Below, piece by piece: positions 1-8,834 of a stretch of DNA of 64,000 nucleotides. The stretch covers positions 227,013-291,012 of the forward strand of contig DASXUY010000014.1 of assembly GCA_036504535.1 (NCBI GenBank), read 5' to 3'. The stretch is from JARLGU01 sp036504535. Its GTDB lineage: Bacteria; Armatimonadota; Armatimonadia; Armatimonadales; Capsulimonadaceae. Each line of letters starts with the position of its first letter. Position 1 is the stretch's first letter. The translations under genes were made by a program, and so were the position numbers. The notes beneath the pieces are model-generated. The model was given only the letters and a program-made list of their open reading frames with translations. It had not been told where the DNA came from and did not search any database.

Positions 1-1025
1 TCGCTGAACAGAGCTTCGTCGCCGTATGCCTTTGAGATCTCCTGCACGTCGACCAGCAAGTCGGGGGCCTTGAGACCCTGATAGATATCGGTGATTATGT
101 TTTCGGTAGGGCGCGGCGGTCGGCGCTTCTTAATATCCGCCAGCTTGCGTCTCGTCTGCTCGCTCGGGCTCTTGGCAAGCTCCTGCCTGTCTGCCGCCGA
201 CTCCGCCTCCATCAGCAGCAGTTCTTCCTCAAACTCGAATGCGCGGCTCTGGTTCTTGATTCGAAACGGCTTGGTTTGGACATAGTTCGTGTAGTTGCCG
301 GGATAGTCCTCAATCCTGTGGTTTTCAAGTTCGACAACTCGGGAGACCACAGCGTCCAAGAACTGCCGGTCGTGCGATACCAAGAGGAGGCCGCCGCGGA
401 ACGATTTCACCCATTGCTCGAGCCACGCAAGGCCCTCGACATCAAGGAAGTTCGTCGGTTCATCCAGCAGCAGCACATCGGGCGCCTCAAGCAGGATCTT
501 CGCCAGCGCCGCACGGTTGCGCCACCCGCCGGACAGCTCATCGATCGGCTGCGAGCGCCTACGCTCATTGAAACCCAGCTTCGTTAGCGCGGTATCGATA
601 TGGCGTGGATATTCCCACCCGTCGCGCCGGTCCATCTCCTCCAGCAAGTGTGTCTGCCGTTCGAGAAGCTTCTCCATTTCGCCGTCATCGGTGACTGTTT
701 CAAACTTGCCGCCGATAGCCTCAAGCTCAGCCTCGACCTCCCGTATGTCGGCGAACAGCCCTTCGAGGATGGTCTGGATCGATGAGGCGGCGTGGAGATC
801 GGAGAACTGCGAGAAATAGCCGAGCTGGACGCCGCCGGTCACATCCACCTTCCCCTCGGTAGGCTCTTCCTGCCCCAGCGCCAGCCGCAGCAGCGTCGTC
901 TTCCCGGTCCCGTTGTCGCCAACAAGACCCACTCGGTCTCCTGCGGCAAGGCGGAACGATACATCGCGCAGAATGACCCGGTCCCCGTAGCGCATAGTCA
1001 CGTGTTGCAATCGAATAAAGCTCAT
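1..1025 (-). CDS. ABC-F family ATPase (partial, runs off the left edge)
   Basis: The minus strand reads MSFIRLQHVTMRYGDRVILRD from the ATG at 1025-1023 and stays open for 341 codons to the window edge. The first nucleotide-binding domain has a Walker A GDNGTGKTT, the ABC signature LSGGWRNR and a Walker B LLLDEPTNFLD followed by the switch histidine SHD. This is the soluble, duplicated-NBD ABC-F (Uup/EttA) type, which acts on ribosomes to relieve stalling or give antibiotic protection. After NBD1 comes a charged linker (FRIKNQSRAFEFEEEL) and the start of NBD2; the second Walker A is outside the window. The linker is not enough to assign a subgroup. A TACACT -10-like box (1033-1038, minus) lies about 7 nt upstream of the ATG and no Shine-Dalgarno is evident, so the mRNA may be leaderless. 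Confidence 0.93.
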   Translation of the reverse strand, partial: MSFIRLQHVTMRYGDRVILRDVSFRLAAGDRVGLVGDNGTGKTTLLRLALGQEEPTEGKVDVTGGVQLGYFSQFSDLHAASSIQTILEGLFADIREVEAELEAIGGKFETVTDDGEMEKLLERQTHLLEEMDRRDGWEYPRHIDTALTKLGFNERRRSQPIDELSGGWRNRAALAKILLEAPDVLLLDEPTNFLDVEGLAWLEQWVKSFRGGLLLVSHDRQFLDAVVSRVVELENHRIEDYPGNYTNYVQTKPFRIKNQSRAFEFEEELLLMEAESAADRQELAKSPSEQTRRKLADIKKRRPPRPTENIITDIYQGLKAPDLLVDVQEISKAYGDEALFS

Positions 1026-1176
1026 AGCGCTTAGTGTACCAGCGAGGTTGGCGAGCGAGGAGGAGAGATTAAGGACGGCTCGTGCCGCCGGGGCATTTTT
1101 TAGTTAGGGGTGGCAGTTGGCTGGGTTGCTTCGAATGTGGGTTGGCGGTGGGATTGCTAACCTCGCTGCGGAAGCG

Positions 1177-2358
1177 CTATGCGGCTTTGGGCGTCGATGT
1201 AAGTAGCTCCCGTTGGAGTTGCCGGTAATGGGCGGGTAGGAATGGACGCTCGAAGATAATATGGAACACGATGGCAAACATGATGATGGCTGGGATAACA
1301 GCGACCCAAGTAATTGCCAGTGGGGCCAATCCCTGAAACGTATGGGTTTTGAGGAACCAGAGTGCCTTGACGCCCAAAATCATATGGGTTATATAAAGGC
1401 TGTATGAAATCGTACCGAGGAGGAGAACTGGACGTGCTTCCAGGACCTGTCGGATCAGATCTGGTTTGCCCGCATGCCCGGAATGCGAATGGCCCGCAAG
1501 CCAGATGATACACACTGCTGTGGTTAGTCCTAGTAGCGGGTCCATCACGTACCATTTTTGTCCACCTGCAAAACAGACTGCTAGCCAAATAGCAATCATT
1601 GCGGAAGCGAGCGTGCCCCATGGCACTCTCACGCGTAAAGCAGCATATCTCCCGTGCCCGCCGACAGTCAATGCGGCTATGCAGCCGAGTGCGAACAGGC
1701 CCGGGTAAGCACCAAAATGGTTTTGGAATGTGAGCGGGAAACATCCTACAGCAAATCCTGCAATGACCATGCCCAAAGGACCAGCCACCCTCAAGGTCGG
1801 CAACAGCAATACAGGAAACAGAATATAGATTTGCCACTCAGTAGCGACACTCCACAAGATGCTGCTACTTTGGAAACCCGCAGGAGGCGCAATGAGATTA
1901 TTAACAAGCACAATGAAGGGGACAAGTGCTCCGTCGCGAATATGGTTGATGAGCGTGATGAATCCCCCGCCGTGCTGGCCGAAAACGCTGAAGGCGACGC
2001 AGAGGGCGAGGGCCGCATAATAAGGAGGAAGTAGGCGGCGTGCGCGTCGCTTAAAGTACGAAAGCCAACCGCCCGGCATAGTGACGCTCGTGGTAGCGGC
2101 GACAGGCATCATTAGCACAAAGCCAGACAAGACGATGAATACACCAACCCCGTAATGGCCGAAGTTCGCCCAATTTGTGAGAAAGCGTAAATCATCCGGC
2201 AGGCGAGCACCTGCAGCCGGAATCAAATGTGAACACACAACGTAGATCGCCGCCACGCCACGCATGCCGTCCAGAAAAAGCAGACGCCTGGGTTCCGCGT
2301 TCTTTCCTGCTGTAGCGTCGATTTCAGGCTCTTTTGTCGGCGTCATCTGTTCCTTCAT
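1177..2358 (-). CDS. Membrane acyltransferase, acyltransferase-3 (OafA/YrhL-like) family
   Basis: This 393-residue multi-pass membrane protein opens with RRLLFLDGMRGVAAIYVVCSHLIP, the family's N-terminal signature (R..A...V...H) carrying the presumed catalytic histidine. About ten hydrophobic segments follow, with a cytoplasmic RRARRLLPPYY motif. Such proteins O-acylate extracellular sugars, LPS or glycans using a cytoplasmic acyl donor. The substrate cannot be read from the sequence. It has no operon partner: the ABC-F gene downstream on the same strand is separated by about 150 bp. The ATG gives a plausible start, with an acidic/polar 20-residue N-terminus before the first membrane segment. 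Confidence 0.88.
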   Translation of the reverse strand: MKEQMTPTKEPEIDATAGKNAEPRRLLFLDGMRGVAAIYVVCSHLIPAAGARLPDDLRFLTNWANFGHYGVGVFIVLSGFVLMMPVAATTSVTMPGGWLSYFKRRARRLLPPYYAALALCVAFSVFGQHGGGFITLINHIRDGALVPFIVLVNNLIAPPAGFQSSSILWSVATEWQIYILFPVLLLPTLRVAGPLGMVIAGFAVGCFPLTFQNHFGAYPGLFALGCIAALTVGGHGRYAALRVRVPWGTLASAMIAIWLAVCFAGGQKWYVMDPLLGLTTAVCIIWLAGHSHSGHAGKPDLIRQVLEARPVLLLGTISYSLYITHMILGVKALWFLKTHTFQGLAPLAITWVAVIPAIIMFAIVFHIIFERPFLPAHYRQLQRELLTSTPKAA

Positions 2359-2477
2359 TCATCGCCACAATCTTGGACTTCGCTTGCAGCTTAAGGTGCA
2401 AGACTTCAAGCAGCCGTGCAGGCTCTCGAACACTGTCCGACTGCATCTTGTCAAAGCCACAATGTGCAATAACTATC

Positions 2478-2506
2478 TTGACTTTTGGGAACAGGTGTTC
2501 TATAAT
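2478..2506 (+). promoter_or_regulatory. Sigma70-like promoter of the DinB gene
   Basis: TTGACT (2478-2483) and a perfect TATAAT (2501-2506) are separated by 17 bp. They lie 38 nt upstream of the DinB-family start codon. A GGAGG ribosome binding site is at 2531-2535. Confidence 0.8.
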
Positions 2507-2543
2507 GCTCTGGCAGAGTACCACACCCTCGGAGGATTAACCC

Positions 2544-3035
2544 ATGTCGCAAATCGAACGTTACCGTGAGCTCTACGAATACGAAACCGACTGCAACTCC
2601 AAGATGCTCACCATGATCGAGTCCGTGCCAGACGCAAGCCGCGCAGATGCCCGCTTTCAGCGCGCTGTCACGCTCGCCGGTCACCTTGCCGCGTGTCGCG
2701 AGAACTGGCTCGATTTCATGACCAGCGCTGGCCCCGCAAAGGCGGCGTGGTTCGATCCCGAGTGCGACCTCGCAACCCTGCGCGACCGGTTCGCTGCGAT
2801 CGAATCCCGATGGACCGACTACCTGGCAGGGCTTGACGACGCAGCGCTGCCCCAAAACTTCGAGTTTGTCGACGGCGGCGAAACCTGGGCGCTCCCAAGG
2901 CAGGTCCAGATCGAGCAGCTTGTCGGCCACGCCTGCTATCACCGCGGCCAGGTCGCGCTCCTCGTCGACCAACTCGGCGGCGAAACCGTAGACACCGACT
3001 ACGTCGACTGGGCGTTCGCTAAGCTTAGCGGGTAG
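2544..3035 (+). CDS. DinB/YfiT-like four-helix putative metalloenzyme
   Basis: This 163-residue soluble protein has the DinB layout. A first metal-ligand histidine sits in the second helix region (LAGHLAACRENW), and the C-terminal HxxxHRGQ motif (HACYHRGQVALL) supplies two more. DinB-fold proteins bind a divalent metal and often act as thiol-dependent S-transferases or damage-inducible proteins of unknown substrate. The start is fixed by GGAGG 8 nt upstream of the ATG and by a consensus promoter. The gene is monocistronic: an intrinsic terminator follows at once. The family call is strong; the reaction is not known. Confidence 0.9.
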   Translation: MSQIERYRELYEYETDCNSKMLTMIESVPDASRADARFQRAVTLAGHLAACRENWLDFMTSAGPAKAAWFDPECDLATLRDRFAAIESRWTDYLAGLDDAALPQNFEFVDGGETWALPRQVQIEQLVGHACYHRGQVALLVDQLGGETVDTDYVDWAFAKLSG

Positions 3036-3045
3036 GATTTAGGAC

Positions 3046-3070
3046 GCCCCGAGCCGCCGGGGCCTTCTTT
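3046..3070 (+). terminator. Intrinsic terminator after the DinB gene
   Basis: GCCCCG (3046-3051) pairs with CGGGGC (3058-3063) across a 6-nt loop, followed by the T-rich run CTTCTTT. A related sequence ending in GGGGCATTTTTT lies near 1069-1103, between the acyltransferase and ABC-F genes. Confidence 0.6.
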
Positions 3071-3158
3071 GGCTAAGGGTGGCGGCATGTGTTGTTGGGA
3101 CAGCGACGTGCCTCACTGGTCCCTACGCCGCAAACTTAGCAGTGCCTCCCCTACAAGG

Positions 3159-3215
3159 ATGCAACGTCACGTTGCCCCCAGCCGGGGAGGCTGCCTGCGC
3201 GGCGAGCGCTCTTTT
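3159..3215 (+). repeat. Copy of the dispersed hairpin repeat
   Basis: The segment contains ACAAGGATG followed by the hairpin CAACGT-CACGTTG, then GCCGGGGAGGCTGCCTGCGCGGCGAGCGCTCTT. Its reverse complement matches 6940-6998 (AAGAGCGCTCGCCGC, AGGCAGCCT and CGGCTGG blocks, then a hairpin). The ACAAG.AT.CA.CGTCACG.TG core matches 45041-45062. The hairpin arms differ by paired substitutions between copies. Confidence 0.6.
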
Positions 3216-3261
3216 ACTTCATCTTCATTCCCACTCCACCTGCGAAGCGTCCAGCCTGCAT

Positions 3262-3291
3262 TTGACATCCCTCCCTTGCTTGCGCCATAAT
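3262..3291 (+). promoter_or_regulatory. Sigma70-like promoter of smc
   Basis: TTGACA (3262-3267) and CATAAT (3286-3291) are 18 bp apart. They lie 64 nt upstream of the smc TTG start codon. Confidence 0.7.
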
Positions 3292-3355
3292 ACACGGACC
3301 TTTCCACGCCATCATTATCCGATTCAGCGCCAACGAAGGACTCCGGACGCCGCGA

Positions 3356-6300
3356 TTGCATCTTAAACGACTCCAACTTACGGGCTTCAAGACGTTTGCC
3401 GACAAAACCGAGGTTCAATTCTCGCAAGGTGTCACGGCGATTGTTGGCCCCAACGGCTCCGGCAAGTCCAACATCGCGGATGCGCTCCTTTGGGCCTTGG
3501 GCGAGACCAAGGCGAGCGCGGTGCGTGGCGCGAAAGCGTCGGATGTCATCTTCAACGGCTCGTCCAAGCGCAAGCAGCTCGGCCTCGCCGAAGTCTCGCT
3601 GACCGTCGACAATAGCGACGGTTCCCTGCCGCTGGCGTTCGATGAGGTCACCATCACCCGCCGAGCGTATCGCAACGGCGAGGGCGAGTACTTCATCAAC
3701 AAGGCCCATTGTCGCCTCAAAGACATCTACGAGCTGTTCCTTGACACTGGTGTTGGCCGCGAGTCTTACGCGCTGGTGAACCAGAGCGAAATCGACGCCG
3801 TCCTTTCCGCCGACCCCGAAACCCGCCGCGGGCTGTTCGAAGAGGCGGCTGGCATCAAGAAGTACCGTGTCAAAAAGCGCGAGGCTCTCAAGAAGCTTGA
3901 AGCCACCGAGGCGAACCTCACCCGTATACGCGACATCCTCACCGAGATCGACGCGCAGGTCGAGCCGATGCGCGAGCAGGCTGAGATCGCGATACGATAC
4001 AACTCCCTGAAGGCGAACCTGGGCAAGATCGAGCGCGACTTTATGATTGTCGAGCTCCGCGCCGCAGAGCGCGAGCTTGCCGCCGCGCGCAGCGGGCGCA
4101 CCACCGAAGACACCACCGCCGCCGAACTGGCCGAGCAGCTGGCTATGGCTCAGCGCAACTCTGAGCGGCTGGAAGGGCTTCTGAACGAAGCCGAGACCGT
4201 TCTCGACGATTACCGCCGCCGCCATCAGGCCGCCCTCACCGGGCTGGAGCGCGCGCAGAGCGAGCGCCAGTTGGCCGTCCAGCGCGCGCAGGGCCTCACG
4301 GCGCAACTGAGCCTGATCGAGCAGGACCTTGAGCATTTGGCTTCCAGCCACGCCGAAGCAGCCAAACAGGCCGCCGGTCTGGCCGTCGAAGCCAAGACCG
4401 CCCGCGAAGAGCAGCACGGTTTGAACCACAAGCTGGGCATCGGCGACAACGCCACCCAAGACCTGACCCGCCGCATCAACGACCTCCAACGCCGCGAGGA
4501 GCAGCGACGCGCCGAGGCCATGCAGCTAGCCCGCAAGCAGGCGATGAAGCAGGCCGAGCACGCTCGCGCCGAGGCCCGCGCTGCCGAAGCGGAGTCGTCG
4601 CTGCCGTCGCTCAAGGAAGAGCAGGACCGGCTCGAAGCCAGTGTCAAAGAGCTGTCCGCAGGCGCCGAGAAGGCTGGCCGTCTCGCCGAGGAGCGAACCG
4701 CCGACCTTCGCGATGCCGAAGCCGCCGTGGTCGACGCGCAGAACGCAGTCAAGGCCGCTCGGGACGAAGCTCGCACCGCTCAGCAGCAGGCCGACTCGGC
4801 TCGCGGCGACATGGTCTCGCTGTCGGCACGCATCCGCAGCCTCGACGAGCTAGAGGCGTCGCAGGAAGGCTACTTCCAGGGCGTCAAAGCTGTCGTCCAG
4901 GCGGCCAAGAGCGGCAAGATCGACGCATCCTACACCGTTGTCGCGGACTCATTCACCGCGCCCGCCGGATACGAGACCGCGTTCGAGATCGCCCTCGGCG
5001 GATCCATCCAGGACATCATCACTTTTACCGAGGCAGAGGCCAAGGACGGTATCGAGTACCTCAAGCAGACCCGGCAGGGCAGGGCAACGTTCCTTCCGCT
5101 GGAGCGCATGCGGCCATCGCGCGGTGGCGTTTCAATCGGGCGCGCGCAGTCGATGCGCGGCTTCCTGGGACCGGCGCTCGATCTGATCGAGTTCGACCCC
5201 AAGTTCCGCCCGGCGCTCGAGACGCTACTGGGCAGGGTCCTGATCTGCGAGACGCTCGACGATGCCCTTGCCGTCTCCCGTGCCGCCGACGGCTGGAGCC
5301 GGATCGTGACCCTCAGCGGCGAAGTCGTTTCGCCCACTGGGGCTATGACCGGCGGCTTCCAGCAGCGGAAAGGCGCTTCGCTGCTTGGCCGCAAGACAGA
5401 GCTAGCCGAACTGCGCAAGCGCCTCGAGAGCCAGACTGGCCGCGAGGAAGCGTCCCGCGCCGAGCTCGAAGCTGCCCGCAAGGCAATCGGCGAAGCAGAA
5501 GCCGCCGCGAACGCTGGCCAGCAGGCAGTGAACGCCGCCCGCCTCGCCGTCGCATCCGCTCAGCAGGACCGCGACCGACTGAAGCGCGACGCTCAGCGCT
5601 CTACCGAGCAGCTTACCGCAGTGCGACGCCGTGTCGAGCAAGCGTCGGTCACCCTAGCGCAGATCAAGCAGACCATCGCCGAACTCGCCGCCGACCTCGC
5701 CGATGCGCAGGTCGCCACATCCGATACCGAAGAGGGTGCCCGCCAGGAACGCGAGCAGCTTGCTGCATTGGTCGCCGAGCAGGAGGCGCTCCGGTCGGGC
5801 CTGACCCAAGAGAAGATCGCAGTCGCTGGCCTTACCGAAAAGGCGAACGGTCTTGAGCGTGCAGCTCGCTCCGCTCAGGGCGACGCCGACCGACTGGACG
5901 CGCAGATCAAGCGGCGACGCGAGCAGTACGACCAGTCGCGCCAGGAACTCGGCCAGCTTGAGGCGCACTCGACACAGCGCGATGAAGCGTGCACCGTCGC
6001 CGACGGCACCCTGGCGAAGGTCAAAGTGCAGCTCGAAAAGGCGCAGGGCGAGCGTACCCGGTTCCACGACGAAGCGTACAAAGCCGCCGCCGAAGTGCGC
6101 CGCTTCAGCGACACGCGCGCGCTGGCGCTGGACGCCATCCGCAAGCACGAGCTTCGCGAACAGCGCTTTGAGATCCAGACGCAGCAGTTGTCGCAGCGTC
6201 TGCTGGAAGAGTACGACACGACTGCCGAGTTTGCCCTGTCGCTTGACGAAGACCCCGAAGTGCCCAAGGACACGCCCCGCGAAGTCGCCCGCATGCGCCG

Positions 6301-6919
6301 CGACCTGCGCGCCATGGGCGATGTCAACACCGGCGCCGCCGAGGAGTTCGAGCGCCTGGTGGAGCGTCAGACGTTCCTCGTTACGCAAAAGCAAGACAGC
6401 GAAGACGCCAAAGCCAAACTGCTCGCGGCCATCCACGAGATCGACGAGAGCACGCGTGGCGTGTTTATGACATCGTTCGAAGCCGTCGGCGTTGCGTTCA
6501 GCGAAATCTTCAAGCGCCTCTTCAACGGCGGCGAGACTCAGCTGGTCCTCACAAAACCCGACGACCTCCTCGAAACCGGTGTCGAAATCAATGTGCAAGC
6601 ACCCGGCAAGAAGAAGCAGAACCTGATGCTACTCTCCGGCGGCGAAAGAGCACTCACCGCTGTCGCGCTCCTCTTCGCATTCCTCAAGGTCAAGCCAGCA
6701 CCGTTCTGCGTCCTCGACGAAGTGGACGCCCCGCTCGACGGTGTCAATGTTGAGCGCTTCGCCGAACTGCTCCGCGACTTCGGCACCGAGACGCAGTTCC
6801 TGGTGATCACCCACAACCCCAGCACCATGGAAGCCGCTCCGATCTGGTACGGCGTAACGATGACCGAACCCGGCATCTCGCGCATCCTCTCGCTGGAAGT
6901 GCCCGCGATTACGGGGTAG
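3356..6919 (+). CDS. smc: Chromosome segregation ATPase SMC
   Basis: This 1187-residue protein has the full SMC architecture. The N-terminal ATPase head carries Walker A GPNGSGKSN at residues 31-39. Two long coiled coils (about 170-500 and 660-1000) flank a hinge (about 505-640) with the flexible-hinge GxxG pattern (TPTGAMTGGFQQRKG lies just after it). The C-terminal head has the ABC signature LSGGE at 1093-1097 and Walker B FCVLDEVDAPLD near 1117-1128. SMC dimerises through the hinge and, with ScpA/ScpB, compacts and individualises the chromosome. Translation starts at a TTG (3356); no in-frame ATG or GTG lies close upstream, and AAGGA at 3336-3340 is a rather distant ribosome site. scpA/scpB are not adjacent. 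A degraded second copy of its 3' end lies at 10186-10250, beyond a foreign-looking cassette. Confidence 0.97.
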   Translation: MHLKRLQLTGFKTFADKTEVQFSQGVTAIVGPNGSGKSNIADALLWALGETKASAVRGAKASDVIFNGSSKRKQLGLAEVSLTVDNSDGSLPLAFDEVTITRRAYRNGEGEYFINKAHCRLKDIYELFLDTGVGRESYALVNQSEIDAVLSADPETRRGLFEEAAGIKKYRVKKREALKKLEATEANLTRIRDILTEIDAQVEPMREQAEIAIRYNSLKANLGKIERDFMIVELRAAERELAAARSGRTTEDTTAAELAEQLAMAQRNSERLEGLLNEAETVLDDYRRRHQAALTGLERAQSERQLAVQRAQGLTAQLSLIEQDLEHLASSHAEAAKQAAGLAVEAKTAREEQHGLNHKLGIGDNATQDLTRRINDLQRREEQRRAEAMQLARKQAMKQAEHARAEARAAEAESSLPSLKEEQDRLEASVKELSAGAEKAGRLAEERTADLRDAEAAVVDAQNAVKAARDEARTAQQQADSARGDMVSLSARIRSLDELEASQEGYFQGVKAVVQAAKSGKIDASYTVVADSFTAPAGYETAFEIALGGSIQDIITFTEAEAKDGIEYLKQTRQGRATFLPLERMRPSRGGVSIGRAQSMRGFLGPALDLIEFDPKFRPALETLLGRVLICETLDDALAVSRAADGWSRIVTLSGEVVSPTGAMTGGFQQRKGASLLGRKTELAELRKRLESQTGREEASRAELEAARKAIGEAEAAANAGQQAVNAARLAVASAQQDRDRLKRDAQRSTEQLTAVRRRVEQASVTLAQIKQTIAELAADLADAQVATSDTEEGARQEREQLAALVAEQEALRSGLTQEKIAVAGLTEKANGLERAARSAQGDADRLDAQIKRRREQYDQSRQELGQLEAHSTQRDEACTVADGTLAKVKVQLEKAQGERTRFHDEAYKAAAEVRRFSDTRALALDAIRKHELREQRFEIQTQQLSQRLLEEYDTTAEFALSLDEDPEVPKDTPREVARMRRDLRAMGDVNTGAAEEFERLVERQTFLVTQKQDSEDAKAKLLAAIHEIDESTRGVFMTSFEAVGVAFSEIFKRLFNGGETQLVLTKPDDLLETGVEINVQAPGKKKQNLMLLSGGERALTAVALLFAFLKVKPAPFCVLDEVDAPLDGVNVERFAELLRDFGTETQFLVITHNPSTMEAAPIWYGVTMTEPGISRILSLEVPAITG

Positions 6920-7616
6920 GGTGGCGGCGGTTAGCTTGTAAGAGCGCTCGCCGCTAAGGCAGCCTACTCGGCTGGAGCCAGCGTCCCGCTGGACCGCTAT
7001 TGGATTTTGCGTGCAAAATCCACGCAACGCGATTTTTTTTGCGCGCAAAACTGTTAGCCTTCCCACATTTTGAGCTTAGTTTCAGGCATTTTGCTCGTCT
7101 CAAGTTCCTTTCGCTTGCGCAAAACTGTGCGTCAGGTTACAGTATTGCGCGGTTCATTTTGCGCTACGCTGCACGTGCCGCATTTGCCGGGACTGAAGAT
7201 CCCGGCCTGATTAAGAACGCCCCTGCGGGGCTAATACGGTTGCATGACTGTAGAGACTTGTCGATAGCTTGACTGCAATTCGCCTGCGGACCTCTTGCCA
7301 CTTTCATTACTCGCACCAACCGATCACCAGGGTGCGAGCCGCGATGGCTACTCGCTGTCGGGCTAGCTACATGTCAATTGTACCACAGGTATGATTATTT
7401 GTCAACATGTTGTCTTCGTGGTGTTTTAGTCAGTTCGTATGTTCTGATTCGAATTGATCGATTAATACTGTGCGCTGGCGCGAGCCCCAATGATGCACCG
7501 GGATCGCCTTGGGGCACAGTCGCTGTGGGAGGGTTGACGAGCAAGGATATCAAACTCTAGGCGTAGCTGAGGTATTGTATTATCGACGATTTCGGCTATG
7601 CCCGGGAGCGACAACT
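6920..7616. other. Noncoding region at the left end of the AAA/DUF4276 cassette
   Basis: No convincing gene. It holds a copy of the dispersed repeat (6940-6998, minus orientation, hairpin CCAGCG-TC-CGCTGG). It also holds a foldback GGATTTTGC/GCAAAATCC (7003-7022), a CCGGGA/TCCCGG hairpin (7188-7205) and a GCCCCTGCGGGGC hairpin (about 7218-7231). The stretch around 7280-7320 (CTGCGGACCTCTTGCCACTTTCATTACTCGCACCAA) resembles 44805-44850. Base composition turns AT-richer from about 7350 into the following genes. Confidence 0.6.
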
Positions 7617-8834
7617 ATGGCAAACACGCAACTTTTCGACAGTCTATTTCTGAGGGACTTCCTTTCCTATGCACCAGGCACCGAGATTAAGCTGGGCCAA
7701 CTCAACGTTCTAGTTGGGCCAAATGCATCTGGGAAATCGAACCTGTTGAGCGCAATTCGTGTTCTCCGTGATCTTCGCACAGGTTTGTACGCATCGTTGA
7801 TTTCAGGGGGCGGAGTGGCTGAGTTTGTCCGCAAAGTTGACGGAGCAAATGAATTTGTGTTGGGCTTTTCATCTCGATCAATTAGGGACGACTGGACCGT
7901 CACGTATGGTATTCGTGTTTTCAATGTGCAGAATACCGCTGTGATCGCAGGTGAAACGACCGCAATGAAAAAGCTTGATTGGCCACAGGAGCAGGAGAAG
8001 GCGATCTATGAGAGCGGATATCGCGAGCACAAGGTGGCTGTAGTAAGCGATCCGTTTAGTGGAAAATTCAATCAGCCGGGTGATGAAGACGACTTACGAG
8101 CGTTCGCTGCCGAACCGGCAAACGCCTCCGAGTCGGTACTATCCTATCGCACGGACTATTCCTTGTATCCCACACTAGCTCGGATCAGCCAGCAGTTGTC
8201 TCGGATTGCGATCTATTCTGATGCGTATAGCGGTGCATCGGCCCCATTTCGAGGGTACCAGCCGCTCGGTCTTCCAGACTCCGCTTTGGCTGAAGACTAT
8301 AGCAACTTAGCACACGTGTTACATGACATTGACAATCGCCCTGGTGGTTTAAATACAATAAATGAGCACCTATCCGAGTTCTACGAAGGAGCAATTCGTG
8401 TGACTGTTCGCGTACTTGGGGGCGCGTTGCTGTTGAATATCGAAGAGGAGGGCCTAACTCAGACAATTCCGGCGTATCGGTTATCAGATGGCACTCTTCG
8501 GTATCTGTGCTTGCTAGCAATTCTGCTTCATCCGAGTCCGCCTCCTCTGATTTGCATCGAAGAGCCTGAAGTTGGTCTACATCCAGACATGATTTCATCT
8601 TTGGCATCGCTATTGCATGACGCAGCGACTCGCACGCAGGTCATCGTGACGACCCACTCGGATTTGCTGGTATCTGCGTTTTCCGACACGCCAGAAGTTG
8701 TGCTGGTTTGCGATCGGACGGTGGAAGGCACGCAGGTTAAGCGGCTAGATTCTGACGAGTTGAAAACGTGGCTCAAGGACTATTCCCTCGGCGAAGTATG
8801 GCTGAAGGGAGCGATTGGCGGGACGCGATGGTGA
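7617..8834 (+). CDS. AAA family ATPase (OLD/RecF-like, AAA_15/AAA_21), putative defence ATPase
   Basis: This 405-residue protein has an ABC/SMC-like ATPase head: Walker A VGPNASGKSN (about residues 29-38), a C-terminal signature-like RLSDGTLRYLCLLAILL, Walker B PLICIEEPEVGLHPDM and a switch histidine VTTHSDLL. It lacks a long coiled coil, as in the ATPases of OLD, PARIS and retron/Septu-type defence systems. I chose the ATG at 7617 (GGGAG about 10 nt upstream) over an upstream in-frame extension that looks noncoding. It overlaps the following DUF4276 gene by 7 nt, so the two are probably translationally coupled. Codon use is AT-richer than in smc next door, and the pair lies between the real and a duplicated smc 3' end, both signs of acquisition. 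A DNA-repair RecF-like role is the alternative. Confidence 0.85.
   Translation: MANTQLFDSLFLRDFLSYAPGTEIKLGQLNVLVGPNASGKSNLLSAIRVLRDLRTGLYASLISGGGVAEFVRKVDGANEFVLGFSSRSIRDDWTVTYGIRVFNVQNTAVIAGETTAMKKLDWPQEQEKAIYESGYREHKVAVVSDPFSGKFNQPGDEDDLRAFAAEPANASESVLSYRTDYSLYPTLARISQQLSRIAIYSDAYSGASAPFRGYQPLGLPDSALAEDYSNLAHVLHDIDNRPGGLNTINEHLSEFYEGAIRVTVRVLGGALLLNIEEEGLTQTIPAYRLSDGTLRYLCLLAILLHPSPPPLICIEEPEVGLHPDMISSLASLLHDAATRTQVIVTTHSDLLVSAFSDTPEVVLVCDRTVEGTQVKRLDSDELKTWLKDYSLGEVWLKGAIGGTRW

Noticed and set aside
3167..4489. 440-codon minus-strand frame over the smc head
   Set aside because: Shadow of smc, which has a promoter, Walker motifs and full length.
7003..7038. Intrinsic terminator for smc (GGATTTTGC/GCAAAATCC with a later run of T)
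   Set aside because: The run of eight T is 10 nt past the stem, and the stem is AT-rich; kept only as a foldback in the region note.
7000..7272. 90-codon plus-strand frame in the cassette's left end
   Set aside because: It crosses several hairpins and repeat blocks and has no ribosome site or family resemblance.
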